Made by a program: the position numbers and the translations under genes
Part shown: one piece after another, positions 50,780 to 58,506 of the stretch
Numbering within the stretch: position 1 is the stretch's first letter
Layout of the letters: each line of letters begins with the position of its first letter
Notes under the pieces: model-generated
Database searches by the model: none
What the model was told of the DNA's origin: nothing
The model's input: only the letters and a program-made list of their open reading frames with translations
Assembly (NCBI RefSeq): GCF_025399895.1
Contig: NZ_JAODUA010000008.1
Location: 1-64,000 of the forward strand
Direction: 5' to 3'
Length of the DNA stretch: 64,000 nt
Source of the DNA: Streptomyces sp. ASQP_92
GTDB lineage: Bacteria > Actinomycetota > Actinomycetes > Streptomycetales > Streptomycetaceae

Positions 50780-51175
50780 ATGCTTTCCCGCCTGTTTGCC
50801 CCCAAGGTGAAGGTCAGCGCGCACTGCGACCTGCCCTGCGGCGTGTACGACCCGGCCCAGGCCCGCATCGAGGCGGAGTCGGTCAAGGCCGTGCAGGAGA
50901 AGTTCCAGGCCAACGAGGACGCGCACTTCCGTGCCCGTGCCGTGGTCATCAAGGAACAGCGCGCCGAGCTCGCCAAGCACCACGTTTCGGTGCTGTGGAG
51001 CGACTACTTCAAGCCCCCGCACTTCGAGAAGTACCCGGAGCTGCACCAGCTGGTCAACGACACCCTGAAGGCCCTCTCGGCCGCCAAGGCGTCGACCGAC
51101 CCGGCGACCGGCCAGAAGGCGCTCGACCTCATCGCCGAGATCGACCGCATTTTCTGGGAGACCAAGAAGGCCTGA
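50780..51175 (+). CDS. sodN: Nickel superoxide dismutase
   Basis: This 131-aa precursor gives mature Ni-SOD after cleavage of the 14-residue leader MLSRLFAPKVKVSA. The mature protein begins with HCDLPCGVYDPAQARIEAES: the N-terminal histidine and both cysteines (H15, C16 and C20 in the precursor) form the nickel hook. The remainder is a four-helix bundle that forms a hexamer. The enzyme dismutates superoxide in the cytoplasm. GGAAGGACAGCTCA is the ribosome site. It is known in Streptomyces that nickel induces sodN; regulator sites were not identified here. Confidence 0.97.
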   Translation: MLSRLFAPKVKVSAHCDLPCGVYDPAQARIEAESVKAVQEKFQANEDAHFRARAVVIKEQRAELAKHHVSVLWSDYFKPPHFEKYPELHQLVNDTLKALSAAKASTDPATGQKALDLIAEIDRIFWETKKA

Positions 51176-51229
51176 CCCGGGCCGAGTCCGCGTGGCCGTG
51201 CGCGATCCCCGATCGCCTCGGTCCCGGCA

Positions 51230-51275
51230 CAGCGAGAAGGGCCCGACCGGTTCGCCGGCCGGGCCCTTCTCGCTG
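51230..51275 (+). terminator. Long hairpin terminator of sodN with UUCG loop
   Basis: CAGCGAGAAGGGCCCGACCGG pairs with the region 51255-51275 except for one mismatch, leaving a TTCG loop at 51251-51254. The 21-bp stem and UUCG loop make a very stable hairpin. Confidence 0.85.
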
Positions 51276-51324
51276 TCGCCGTACGGGCGCGGGAATCCGG
51301 TTGGCCGGGCGGGGGCGCCCGTTC

Positions 51325-51337
51325 TACGGTGGCGTCC
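51325..51337 (+). promoter_or_regulatory. -10 element of a leaderless transcript
   Basis: TACGGT ends 7 nt before the GTG at 51338 and there is no ribosome site. Confidence 0.5.
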
Positions 51338-51925
51338 GTGACGGATCGGATGCGTACGCCCCGCTGCCGGGTGATCGTGCTCAACGGAGGGTCGAGTTCC
51401 GGCAAGTCCGGGATCGCCCGGTGCCTCCAGGACGTGCTGCCGGGGGCCTGGCTCACCTTCGGCGTGGACTCGCTGGACGCGGCCATGCCCGCTGCGCTGC
51501 GCGAGGGCGACGGCGGTCTCGACATACGGCCCGACGGGTCGGTGGGCGTCGGCCCCGAGTACCGCCGGCTCTCGGACGCCTGGGCGCTCGGCGTCGCCGC
51601 GATGGTGCGGGCCGGCGCCCACGTGGTGCTCGACGAGGTCTTCCTCGACGGCGCCGGCGGGCAGAAGCGCTGGCTGCACGCGCTCGACGGGCTCGACGCG
51701 CTCTGGGTCGGCGTCCGCTGCGACCCCGACACCGCGGCCGGCCGCGAGGCCGCGCGCGGCGACCGGGTCCCCGGCATGGCCCGCGCCCAGGCCGAGTCCG
51801 TCCACCTCGGGGTGGGCTACGACATGGAGGTCGACTCGGCCGCCAGAGAGCCCATGGCCTGTGCCCTGCTGATCGCCGAGCGGTACGCGCAGCACGTACG
51901 CGGGGCTCGTGGTCGGGAGGCGTGA
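51338..51925 (+). CDS. Chloramphenicol 3-O-phosphotransferase-like kinase
   Basis: This 195-aa protein strongly resembles S. venezuelae chloramphenicol phosphotransferase as I recall it: Walker A NGGSSSGKS (about 16-24), WLTFGVDSLDAAMP with the catalytic aspartate D44, then VVLDEVFLDG and LWVGVRCD. Such enzymes phosphorylate the C3 hydroxyl of chloramphenicol using ATP. The gene is outside any antibiotic cluster here, so it may protect against related compounds or have another substrate. GTG 51338 and ATG 51350 are both possible starts; the -10 position supports 51338. Confidence 0.82.
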   Translation: MTDRMRTPRCRVIVLNGGSSSGKSGIARCLQDVLPGAWLTFGVDSLDAAMPAALREGDGGLDIRPDGSVGVGPEYRRLSDAWALGVAAMVRAGAHVVLDEVFLDGAGGQKRWLHALDGLDALWVGVRCDPDTAAGREAARGDRVPGMARAQAESVHLGVGYDMEVDSAAREPMACALLIAERYAQHVRGARGREA

Positions 51926-51972
51926 CGGAGGGGACGCCTCGGACGGTCGCCTTCCGGGTTAGCTTCGAGGGC

Positions 51973-52383
51973 ATGGAATCTCTGGAGCCTCCGTACCCCC
52001 GGCTTCTCGCCGACCGCTACGAAGCGGCGTTCCGCTTCTACGAGGCCATACTGCCCGGGCTCACCGGCTGCACCCTCGCACGCGGCAACTCCACGTCCGG
52101 ATACGCCAGTTGGGACGCCCCTGACGGCCGGACCGCGCTCGCGCTGTTCACCCGGGCCGCGATGGTCTCCGCGCTCGGCCGGGAGCGGGTGCCGAGCGGG
52201 GGCGCGTCCCTCGTGATCCACCTGGCCACCCGGGAGGCCCTGGACGCCGCGGTCCCGCTCTGCGTGAAGGCGGGCGGCACCGTGGCCGAACCCGCGCGGG
52301 ACCTGCCCGAGTGGGGCCCCGGACTGCGGGCCGCGCACATCCTGGACCCGGACGGGAATCTGGTGGAGCTCCAGACGTACTAG
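51973..52383 (+). CDS. VOC (glyoxalase/bleomycin-resistance-type) protein
   Basis: This 136-aa protein has one vicinal-oxygen-chelate domain: RYEAAFRFYEAILPG at the start, CVKAGGTVAEPARDLPEWGPGLRAAHILDPDGNLVELQTY at the end, with a metal-type glutamate in LVELQ. The substrate is unknown. It starts 47 bp after the phosphotransferase gene. TTAGCT lies 8 nt before the ATG, so a leaderless start is possible. A perfect hairpin follows it. Confidence 0.82.
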   Translation: MESLEPPYPRLLADRYEAAFRFYEAILPGLTGCTLARGNSTSGYASWDAPDGRTALALFTRAAMVSALGRERVPSGGASLVIHLATREALDAAVPLCVKAGGTVAEPARDLPEWGPGLRAAHILDPDGNLVELQTY

Positions 52384-52414
52384 GGGCCGGCCCCGAAAGC
52401 CCGGGGGACGCAGA

Positions 52415-52467
52415 GCGGCCGTCGTGCGGCGGGGAGCCCTGAGGACTCCCCGCCGCACGACGGCCGC
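52415..52467. terminator. Perfect 22-bp hairpin, bidirectional terminator
   Basis: The sequence from 52415 (GCGGCCGTCGTGCGGCGGGG..) pairs perfectly with 52446-52467, with a 9-nt loop. It lies between convergent genes, 32 bp after the VOC stop and 29 bp before the end of the opposite gene. Confidence 0.88.
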
Positions 52468-52495
52468 GGGAGGAACACAACGGGGACGGTGAAGG

Positions 52496-52942
52496 TCAGA
52501 TGGCGTCCAGGAGGGACGGCTGGAGGCGTGAGCCGGAAGGGAGTTGGCGCCGGATGTCGTCGAGTACGGACCCGAAGTCCAGCTCGGCGCGCCCGCTGGC
52601 GTACACCGCTCCCCCGTAGTGCAGGGCGACCCCGAGGTCGGGCTCCGGCGGTTTCAGGGAGAGCAGGCAGCTGAGGGTGGCCTGCTGGACCGCGCCGTCG
52701 TCGGAGGCGATGGGCACGGGCATGTCCCATTCGAGTACGAAGTCACGGAGGTTCCCGCCGTCGAGCGCGAACGTGCCGCTCTCCGCCGGTATCCCCGGTA
52801 CCGGGCCGAGCGAGTCGAAGCTCGCTCCGGCGAAGTCGACCCCCCTGATCCGGGTCCGCAGTTGCGTCCCGTCAGTGGTGATCGTCAGCGCTTCTGATCC
52901 TAGGCGGTCCCGATACCAACCCGCCCATGACTGTGGTGTCAT
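52496..52942 (-). CDS. Hypothetical protein, possible DUF6304 family
   Basis: This 148-aa protein begins TPQSWAGWYRDRLGSEALTITTDGTQLRTRIRGVDFAGASFDSL and contains LPCLLSL-like CLLSLKPPEPDLGVALHYGG. I think it belongs to a small Streptomyces family (DUF6304), but I am not sure. No catalytic motif or membrane segment is seen. TAATCT ends 6 nt before the ATG, and the ATG itself is inside an 11-bp inverted repeat, so expression may be controlled at the start codon. Confidence 0.65.
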   Translation of the reverse strand: MTPQSWAGWYRDRLGSEALTITTDGTQLRTRIRGVDFAGASFDSLGPVPGIPAESGTFALDGGNLRDFVLEWDMPVPIASDDGAVQQATLSCLLSLKPPEPDLGVALHYGGAVYASGRAELDFGSVLDDIRRQLPSGSRLQPSLLDAI

Positions 52943-52948
52943 GGGCGG
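52921..52948 (-). promoter_or_regulatory. 11-bp inverted repeat over a start codon
   Basis: CCGCCCATGAC and GTCATGGGCGG are perfectly complementary, separated by 6 nt. The start codon of the gene at 52942 is in one arm. As DNA it could be an operator. As RNA it could fold the start codon into a hairpin at the very 5' end. Confidence 0.6.
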
Positions 52949-52999
52949 AGATTAGCGGCGCACCCTGCTGTTCGTCACAGGGGGTGACCGAAATGGGTG

Positions 53000-53581
53000 T
53001 TACCGCTTCCTTGCGTACTTCGCCACGAGCGCCCCGTTGTCGAACGATCGCGACTCGGTCAACTCGAACTGCCGGGCGGCGAATTCACCCGACACCATCC
53101 GGATTCCGGCGCCCGCCAGCACCGGATAGGTCTTGATGACCAGCTCGTCGATCTCCTCGGCGAGCTGACCGGCGAGGTCGCCGCCGCCGCACAGCCAGAT
53201 GCCGAGGCCGTCCTGTCGCTTCAGCTCGCGCACCTTGGCCACGGGATCGCCGGCCACCAACTCGACGTCCGGGTGCGGGGGTTGAGTGAGGCTCCGGGAG
53301 AAGACATATGTCGCGAGATGGGCGTACGGATTGGACAGGCCGTCCTTGAGCCCCAGAGCGTAGGTGGCCCGGCCCATCAGGACGGTGTCGTAGTGGGTGT
53401 TCTCGGCGTCGTCGCAGCCGAAGTACCGCCGGCCGGGCGTGGCGAGCGTCTCCGGCCATGCGGCCTTCAGGTACTCCAGGTACGCCGGGGACAGCTGGTC
53501 CAACAGGAACTGGATCTCGCCATCGGGGCCCGCGATGAAGCCGTCGAGGGACATGCCGATGAAATACGAGAGCTTGCGCAA
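53000..53581 (-). CDS. Dihydrofolate reductase/RibD C-terminal family protein
   Basis: This 193-aa protein has the DHFR-like fold of the RibD C-terminal family: LSYFIGMSLDGFIAGPDGE at the N-terminus, YDTVLMGRATYALG in the middle and GLGIWLCGGGDLAGQLAEEIDELVIKTYPVLAGAGIR at the end. It is probably an NAD(P)H-dependent reductase with unknown substrate. The start is a TTG at 53581 with GAGGTCAGT upstream. It is divergent from the tetR gene at 53690, so that regulator may control it. Confidence 0.85.
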   Translation of the reverse strand: MRKLSYFIGMSLDGFIAGPDGEIQFLLDQLSPAYLEYLKAAWPETLATPGRRYFGCDDAENTHYDTVLMGRATYALGLKDGLSNPYAHLATYVFSRSLTQPPHPDVELVAGDPVAKVRELKRQDGLGIWLCGGGDLAGQLAEEIDELVIKTYPVLAGAGIRMVSGEFAARQFELTESRSFDNGALVAKYARKR

Positions 53582-53651
53582 ACTGACCTCTTGGGCTCGG
53601 GGGCGTGGCCTTCACCGCTGACCACGACAGTTATAGTGCTTCAGGTGTAGT

Positions 53652-53663
53652 GGTTGCGCAACC
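53652..53663. promoter_or_regulatory. Palindrome GGTTGCGCAACC, candidate TetR site
   Basis: This perfect 12-bp palindrome lies between the DHFR-like gene and the tetR gene, 27 bp before the tetR GTG. TATAGT at about 53632 could be a -10 box. Confidence 0.5.
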
Positions 53664-53689
53664 CCCTTTTCCGGCAGAGGAGTTCCGGC

Positions 53690-54328
53690 GTGGTCAGAAA
53701 CCCCGAACGGCGAACGGCCCTCGTGGACGCGGCGATCGAAGTGCTCGCACGCGAAGGAGCGCGTGGCCTCACCTTTCGCGCCGTCGACGCGGAGGCGGGC
53801 GTCCCGGCGGGCACCTCGTCCAACTACTTCAGCAGCCGGGACGACCTGTTCACCCAGGCCGGCCGGCACATCCACGTCCGCATGGCGCCGGATCCGGCCG
53901 AGGTGGCCGAGGTGATGCGGCCGGGGCCCTCGCGCGAGCTGGTCGCCTCGCTGACGCACTGGGTGGTGCGGCGCATGACCGCCGAGCGCACCGGCTGTCT
54001 GGCCATGCTGGAGCTGCGCCTGGAGGCCACTCGTCGGCCCGCGTTGCGGGCGGAGCTGACCCGCGCCCTGCGCGCGGACCTGGAGGCCAACATCAAGTTC
54101 CATGTGGAGTCCGGCCTGCCGGGCGACGCCGACACCGTCCGGCTGCTGTACCTCGCCGTGAACGGGCTGCTCGTCGAGACCTTCACGCTGCCGGGAATGT
54201 TCGGCGCGGTGGGAGCGGAGGGGGACGAACAGGGCCTGTCGGAGGGCGAGTTGGTGAGTGTCGAGGTGGTCGACCCCGAGACCACCCGGCTCGTACGTCT
54301 CATCGTCGATCGCATCGTGCCCGCCTGA
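53690..54328 (+). CDS. TetR family regulator
   Basis: This 212-aa protein has the HTH LTFRAVDAEAGVPAGTSSNYFSSRDDLF at about 30-55. The C-terminal domain is helical. I chose the GTG at 53690, which has AGAGGAG upstream; a frame from 53654 has no ribosome site. It lies 8 bp from the end of the convergent MFS gene and is divergent from the DHFR-like gene, so either could be its target. Confidence 0.88.
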   Translation: MVRNPERRTALVDAAIEVLAREGARGLTFRAVDAEAGVPAGTSSNYFSSRDDLFTQAGRHIHVRMAPDPAEVAEVMRPGPSRELVASLTHWVVRRMTAERTGCLAMLELRLEATRRPALRAELTRALRADLEANIKFHVESGLPGDADTVRLLYLAVNGLLVETFTLPGMFGAVGAEGDEQGLSEGELVSVEVVDPETTRLVRLIVDRIVPA

Positions 54329-54336
54329 GCGAGCCC

Positions 54337-55560
54337 TCAACTGACGGTCAGCACGGCCGAGTTGTCGCGCTCGGCCCAGCGGACCGCGGGACCGAGGGCG
54401 AGGCCCGCGGCGAGGAACAGGGCGCCCAGCAAGAGCCAGCCGGGGACGCCCCAGTCGATGACGAGCGCGGTGAGCAGCAGCGGGCCGAGCATCCTGGCCA
54501 GCGGCACGCCCATGCCGAAGAAGCCCTGGTACTGGCCCTGCTGGTCGGCCGGGGCGAGGTCGAAGCCGATCTGCCAGGCGCCCGCAGACTGCATCATCTC
54601 GCCCGCCACCTGGAGCCCGCCCGCGACGAGCAGCACCAGGACGGCGACCCAGCCGGGCGCCCCGACCGCGCTCAGCGCGAACACCGCGCAGGAGGCGAGC
54701 ATCAGGACCCCGCCACGCGCCACGGTCCGCGCCGCGCTGGGCAGGTCGCGTACGGCCGACGCGGTACGGACCTGGAAGAGCATCACGGCGCCGGTGTTGA
54801 GCACCAGCAGGGCGGACACCAGCCAGCCGGGCGCGTCGGTGCGGGTCACGGTCCACAGCGGGATGGCGAGGCTGATCAGCGGCATCCGCAGCAGGAGCAG
54901 CGTGTTGAGGAGGGTGACCAGGGCGTAGGGCCGGTCGCGCAGCACCGCGAACCGAGGGCCCCGGTTCGGGGTCGCCGCCCTCGGCGGCACCACGGGCAAC
55001 CGGAGCAGGACGAGCGCGCAGAGCAGGAAGGCGGCCGCGTCCAGGGCGAACACCGTGAGGTAGGCGGTCCGGGTGCCGTAGTGCAGCGCGACCCCGCCGA
55101 ACGCGGCGCCGACGGCGAGTCCGGCGTTCAGCGTGGACTGGAGGTGCGCGAGGACATGGGTGCGGTCGGTGCGGTCCACGAGGGCGGCCAGGAGCGCCTG
55201 GCGGGCGGCGGCGAGGCCGGTCTGGGCGGTCGCGTAGCAGCAGGCGGCGAGCACGAAGGGGAGGAAGCCCCGGACGACGAGGAAGGCCGCGACCGAGGCG
55301 CCGGTGGCGGTGGCGAGCAGGACGGCCACGGTGCGCGGTCCGCGCCGGTCCGCGAGCTGTCCGAGCGGCACCCCGGCGAGCGCGCCGACGGCCCAGGCGA
55401 GGGTCAGACCGAGGCCGATACGGGTGGGCGAGAGGCCGACCACGCGGCTGAAGTACAGCGCCGAGGTGACGAGGAAGGCGCCGTCGCCCAGCGAGTTGAC
55501 GAGCTGGGCGGCGGCGAGGCCGCGGGCGGGGCCGGCCGGCGGCAGGAGTCGAGAGGGCAT
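54337..55560 (-). CDS. MFS transporter
   Basis: This 407-aa protein has 12 predicted membrane segments and MFS motifs: the loop 2-3 signature GQLADRRGPRTVAVLL and QLVNSLGDGAFLVTSALYFSRVVG near the N-terminus. MFS proteins of this kind are mostly drug or metabolite exporters driven by protons, but the cargo is unknown. It converges on the tetR gene and may be controlled by it only indirectly because the two genes do not share a promoter. Confidence 0.88.
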   Translation of the reverse strand: MPSRLLPPAGPARGLAAAQLVNSLGDGAFLVTSALYFSRVVGLSPTRIGLGLTLAWAVGALAGVPLGQLADRRGPRTVAVLLATATGASVAAFLVVRGFLPFVLAACCYATAQTGLAAARQALLAALVDRTDRTHVLAHLQSTLNAGLAVGAAFGGVALHYGTRTAYLTVFALDAAAFLLCALVLLRLPVVPPRAATPNRGPRFAVLRDRPYALVTLLNTLLLLRMPLISLAIPLWTVTRTDAPGWLVSALLVLNTGAVMLFQVRTASAVRDLPSAARTVARGGVLMLASCAVFALSAVGAPGWVAVLVLLVAGGLQVAGEMMQSAGAWQIGFDLAPADQQGQYQGFFGMGVPLARMLGPLLLTALVIDWGVPGWLLLGALFLAAGLALGPAVRWAERDNSAVLTVS

Positions 55561-55695
55561 GCCCTCATCAAATCAAGTCGAATGGCCCGGTGTTGGGGCC
55601 ACTTGGACCCGGTCTGCCTGGGCCATTCCGTACGGCGGGGATACCGGTTACGACCGGCCTGACCGCCGGGTCCCGCACCGCCAATTACCGAGCCC

Positions 55696-55780
55696 CGGCG
55701 GGTCGCGGCTCGCGGCGAGTCACGGGCTCCCGCGAGACACGAGCCGCAGCGGATCACGGGCCTCGGCGGGTCACGAACTC
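55696..55780. repeat. Five tandem 17-bp units at the end of the prenyl synthase gene
   Basis: Units at 55696, 55713, 55730, 55747 and 55764 share the consensus CGGCGGGTCACGGGCTC. The last one lies in the final codons (VTRRGP) of the prenyl synthase gene and the others continue after its stop at 55754. The spacing is exactly 17 bp. Confidence 0.8.
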
Positions 55781-56791
55781 GGCCAGGGCGAGCAGTTCGC
55801 CCGCCGCCGCCAGGTCGGGAACGGCGCGGGAGAGGTGGTCGATGGCGCGGGCCATCCGGTCGGCGGCGTGGATCTGGGCCCAGTCGCGGCCGCCCGCGCG
55901 GTCCACCGCGTCGGCGGCCCGGGCGACCGCGTCGGCCCCCATCGGGCCCCGGTACAGCTCGGCGAGTTCGGCCGCCGCCGGGGTGCCCGAGCTCAGCGCG
56001 GCGACGACGGGCAGCGACTTCTTGTGCCCGGCGAGGTCGGCGCCCGCGGGTTTCCCGGCACGTCCGGCGTCGCCCCAGATCCCGATGAGGTCGTCGATGA
56101 GCTGGAAGGCGAGCCCGGCCTCCCGGCCGAACGCGTCCATGGCGGCGACCTCTTCCTCGCCCGCGCCCGCGTAGAGCGCGCCGAGCGCGCAGGCGCAGCC
56201 GAGCAGCGCCCCGGTCTTCGCCATCGCCGTGGTGAGGCACGCGTCGAGCGAGACGTCGCGCGGGCCGCGATGCTCGAAGGCGCGGTCGGCCTGCTGGCCG
56301 GCGCAGAGTTCGACGACGCAGGCAGCGAGCCGGGCCGAGGCGGCGGCGGACACGAGGAGGCCCTCGTCCGCCACGAGCCGGAGCGCGAGAGCGAGCAGCG
56401 CGTCGCCGACGAGGACGGCGTCCGGGGTACCGAAGACGGTCCAGGCGGTGGGGCGCTCGCGGGGCGTCGCGTCCTCGTCGATGACGTCGTCGTGGAGCAG
56501 GGTGAAGTGGTGGACGAGTTCGACGGCCGCGGCCGCCCGCACGGCGGCCTCCGGTCGGCCCCCGAGCGCGGTGGCGGCCGCCAGGACGAGGGCCGGCCGG
56601 ATCGGTGTGCCGGCCGGGGTGCCTGCCGGGGTGCCGTCCGCGTGCTCCCAGCCGAAGTGGTACATCGCCACCCGTCGCAGGGGGCCGGGCAGCGACTCGA
56701 CGGTGGAGCGCAGATGCGGGGTGACGGCGGTACGGGTGCGTTCGAGCAGATCTACGGCCTCACGGCCCTCCACGGTTTCCGGCCTTGCCAA
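55754..56791 (-). CDS. Polyprenyl diphosphate synthase, likely encapsulin cargo
   Basis: This 345-aa trans-prenyltransferase condenses allylic diphosphates with IPP. The first aspartate-rich motif is DDVIDED at 101-107 and the second is DDLIGIWGD at 233-241. A repetitive insert, GTPAGTPAGTP (53-63), encoded by tandem 12-bp units, precedes the usual RPALVL helix. It starts 70 bp after the family 2B encapsulin gene on the same strand, and prenyl transferases are reported cargo of 2B shells. The start is a TTG with GGAAGGGC further upstream. Product length cannot be read from sequence. Confidence 0.88.
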   Translation of the reverse strand: MARPETVEGREAVDLLERTRTAVTPHLRSTVESLPGPLRRVAMYHFGWEHADGTPAGTPAGTPIRPALVLAAATALGGRPEAAVRAAAAVELVHHFTLLHDDVIDEDATPRERPTAWTVFGTPDAVLVGDALLALALRLVADEGLLVSAAASARLAACVVELCAGQQADRAFEHRGPRDVSLDACLTTAMAKTGALLGCACALGALYAGAGEEEVAAMDAFGREAGLAFQLIDDLIGIWGDAGRAGKPAGADLAGHKKSLPVVAALSSGTPAAAELAELYRGPMGADAVARAADAVDRAGGRDWAQIHAADRMARAIDHLSRAVPDLAAAGELLALAEFVTRRGP

Positions 56792-56860
56792 CAGGTGTGC
56801 CCTTCCTCGGGGTTGACGGCGGCACGGGCGCGCCGGAGCCGGCGCGCCCGGACCGGAGGC

Positions 56861-58258
56861 TCACCGCCAGCGGCTGACCTCGACGTTCTCCAGGACGCCG
56901 AGCGCGTCGGGGACCAGGATCGCGGCCGAGTAGTAGGCGGTGACGAGGTAGGAGATGATCGCCTGCTCGTCGATGCCCATGAAGCGGACCGACAGGCTGG
57001 GCTCGATCTCGTCCGGGATGCCCGACTGCTGGAGACCGATGACGCCCTGCTCGGCCTCGCCGGTACGCATGCAGATGATCGAGGTCGTACGGGCGTCGCT
57101 GACCGGGATCTTGTTGCACGGGAAGATCGGCACCCCGCGCCAGGCGGGCACGTGGTTGCCGGCGACCTCCACCGACTCGGGCACCAGGCCGCGCTTGTTG
57201 CACTCGCGCCCGAAGGCGGCGATCGCCCGCGGGTGGGCGAGGAAGAGCTTGTTGCCGCGCCGGCGGGAGAGCAGCTCGTCCATGTCGTCGGGGCTCGGCA
57301 CGCCGTCGTGCGGCTGGAGGCGCTGGCCGTAGTCGCAGTTGGTCAGGAGACCGAACTCGCGGTTGTTGATGAGCTCGTGCTCCTGGCGCTCGCGCAGCGC
57401 CTCGACCGTGAGCCTGAGCTGCTGCTCGGTCTGGTTCATCGGCTGGTTGTAGAGGTCGGCGACGCGGCTGTGGACCTTCAACACGGTCTGGGCCACGGAG
57501 AGTTCGTACTCGCGGGGCGCGCCCTCGTAGTCGACGTAGGTGTGCGGGATGACCGCTTCACCGACGTGTCCGGCGGAGAGGTCGATCGCCGCTTCGCCGT
57601 AGTTGTTGGTGCGCTGTTCCGGCAGTGCCGAGACCGCCGCGAGGTGGTCGCGCAGCGCGTCGGAGCGCTCGGCGAGGTTGAGCACGTCGGCGCGGCTCAG
57701 GATCAGCACGGTGCAGCCGGTGGTGGCGCGGAAGGTGCACTCCCACGCGGCCTCGCCGGAGACCAGGGCCCGCTCGCCGAAGTGCGCTCCGTCCGCGAGG
57801 AATCCCAGCGCCGTCTCGTCGCCGTACTGGCCGGTGCCGACCTTCTCGACGCGGCCGTGCGCGAGCAGGTACACGCGGTCGGTGACGTCGCCCGCGGTGG
57901 CGATGACCTCGCCCGCGGCGTAGTCGCGCTGTTCGCAGCGGTTGGCGAGCTCGCCGAGCACCGCCTCGTCCTCGAAGTCCCGCAGGGCGGGCAGCTCACC
58001 CAGTTCGGCGGGGATGACGGCGACCCGCTCGCCGGTCTGGACGAAGGTGATCCGCCCGTCTCCCACCGAGTAGCTGAGGCGTCGGTTGACCCGGTATGTA
58101 CCGCCCTGCACCTGGACCCACGGCAGCATCCGCAGGAGCCAACGGGAGGTGATCTCCTGCATCTGCGGCGCGGACTTGGTGGTGGTCGCCAAGTTTCGCG
58201 CGGCAGCGGTGCCGAGACTCTGCTGGGCGCGGTTCTCGGGGCCTGCCTCGACGGACAT
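56861..58258 (-). CDS. eshA: Family 2B encapsulin shell protein (EshA-type)
   Basis: This 465-aa shell protein has a family 2 encapsulin HK97-like fold interrupted by a cyclic-nucleotide-binding domain at about 100-200 (AAGEVIATAGDVTDRVYLLAHGRV and FGERALVSGEAAWECTF, which is a phosphate-binding-cassette-like block). The later part includes YVDYEGAPREYELSVAQTVLKVHSRVADLYNQPMNQTEQQLRL and HPRAIAAFGRECNKRGL. EshA of S. griseus is of this class and is linked to ppGpp and antibiotic production. AGAAGGAGTCAC precedes the ATG. The adjacent prenyl synthase is the likely cargo. Confidence 0.9.
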   Translation of the reverse strand: MSVEAGPENRAQQSLGTAAARNLATTTKSAPQMQEITSRWLLRMLPWVQVQGGTYRVNRRLSYSVGDGRITFVQTGERVAVIPAELGELPALRDFEDEAVLGELANRCEQRDYAAGEVIATAGDVTDRVYLLAHGRVEKVGTGQYGDETALGFLADGAHFGERALVSGEAAWECTFRATTGCTVLILSRADVLNLAERSDALRDHLAAVSALPEQRTNNYGEAAIDLSAGHVGEAVIPHTYVDYEGAPREYELSVAQTVLKVHSRVADLYNQPMNQTEQQLRLTVEALRERQEHELINNREFGLLTNCDYGQRLQPHDGVPSPDDMDELLSRRRGNKLFLAHPRAIAAFGRECNKRGLVPESVEVAGNHVPAWRGVPIFPCNKIPVSDARTTSIICMRTGEAEQGVIGLQQSGIPDEIEPSLSVRFMGIDEQAIISYLVTAYYSAAILVPDALGVLENVEVSRWR

Positions 58259-58338
58259 GTGACTCCTTCTGAGCGTTCACGATCTTCAAGCCGGACTGCC
58301 CTGAGAACACTTCCATCACAGAGAGTCCCACCGCCATT

Positions 58339-58350
58339 ACTCAAATGAGT
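58339..58350. promoter_or_regulatory. Inverted repeat ACTCAAATGAGT upstream of the encapsulin gene
   Basis: Five-bp arms surround AA, 81 bp before the encapsulin start. It is AT-rich compared with its surroundings. A regulator is not identified. Confidence 0.35.
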
Positions 58351-58468
58351 GGGGTTAGAGCATCGACGGGAGGGGCAGCACGCGAAGTCTTCGAACAGTC
58401 CCCGCGCGGCCTCCACCGTCGGCCCGGCAGCCACCCGGCCGATAACCGACGCCGAGCACGGGCGATCT

Positions 58469-58491
58469 AATTTGCACGCGGCATGCAAGTT
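58469..58491 (+). promoter_or_regulatory. NsrR-like site at the nsrR promoter
   Basis: AATTTGCA-CGCGGCA-TGCAAGTT is a 23-bp inverted repeat that fits the AAnnTGCA...AnTT layout of Streptomyces NsrR sites. It ends 3 bp before the -10 TACGGT, so it covers the spacer and -35 of the nsrR promoter. Confidence 0.65.
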
Positions 58492-58494
58492 ATC

Positions 58495-58506
58495 TACGGT
58501 GCTCGC
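58495..58506 (+). promoter_or_regulatory. -10 element of leaderless nsrR transcript
   Basis: TACGGT ends 6 nt before the ATG at 58507. The NsrR site lies directly upstream. Confidence 0.5.

Noticed and set aside
55304..58348. A 1014-codon plus-strand frame
   Set aside because: It runs antisense to the MFS, prenyl synthase and encapsulin genes and has no domain.
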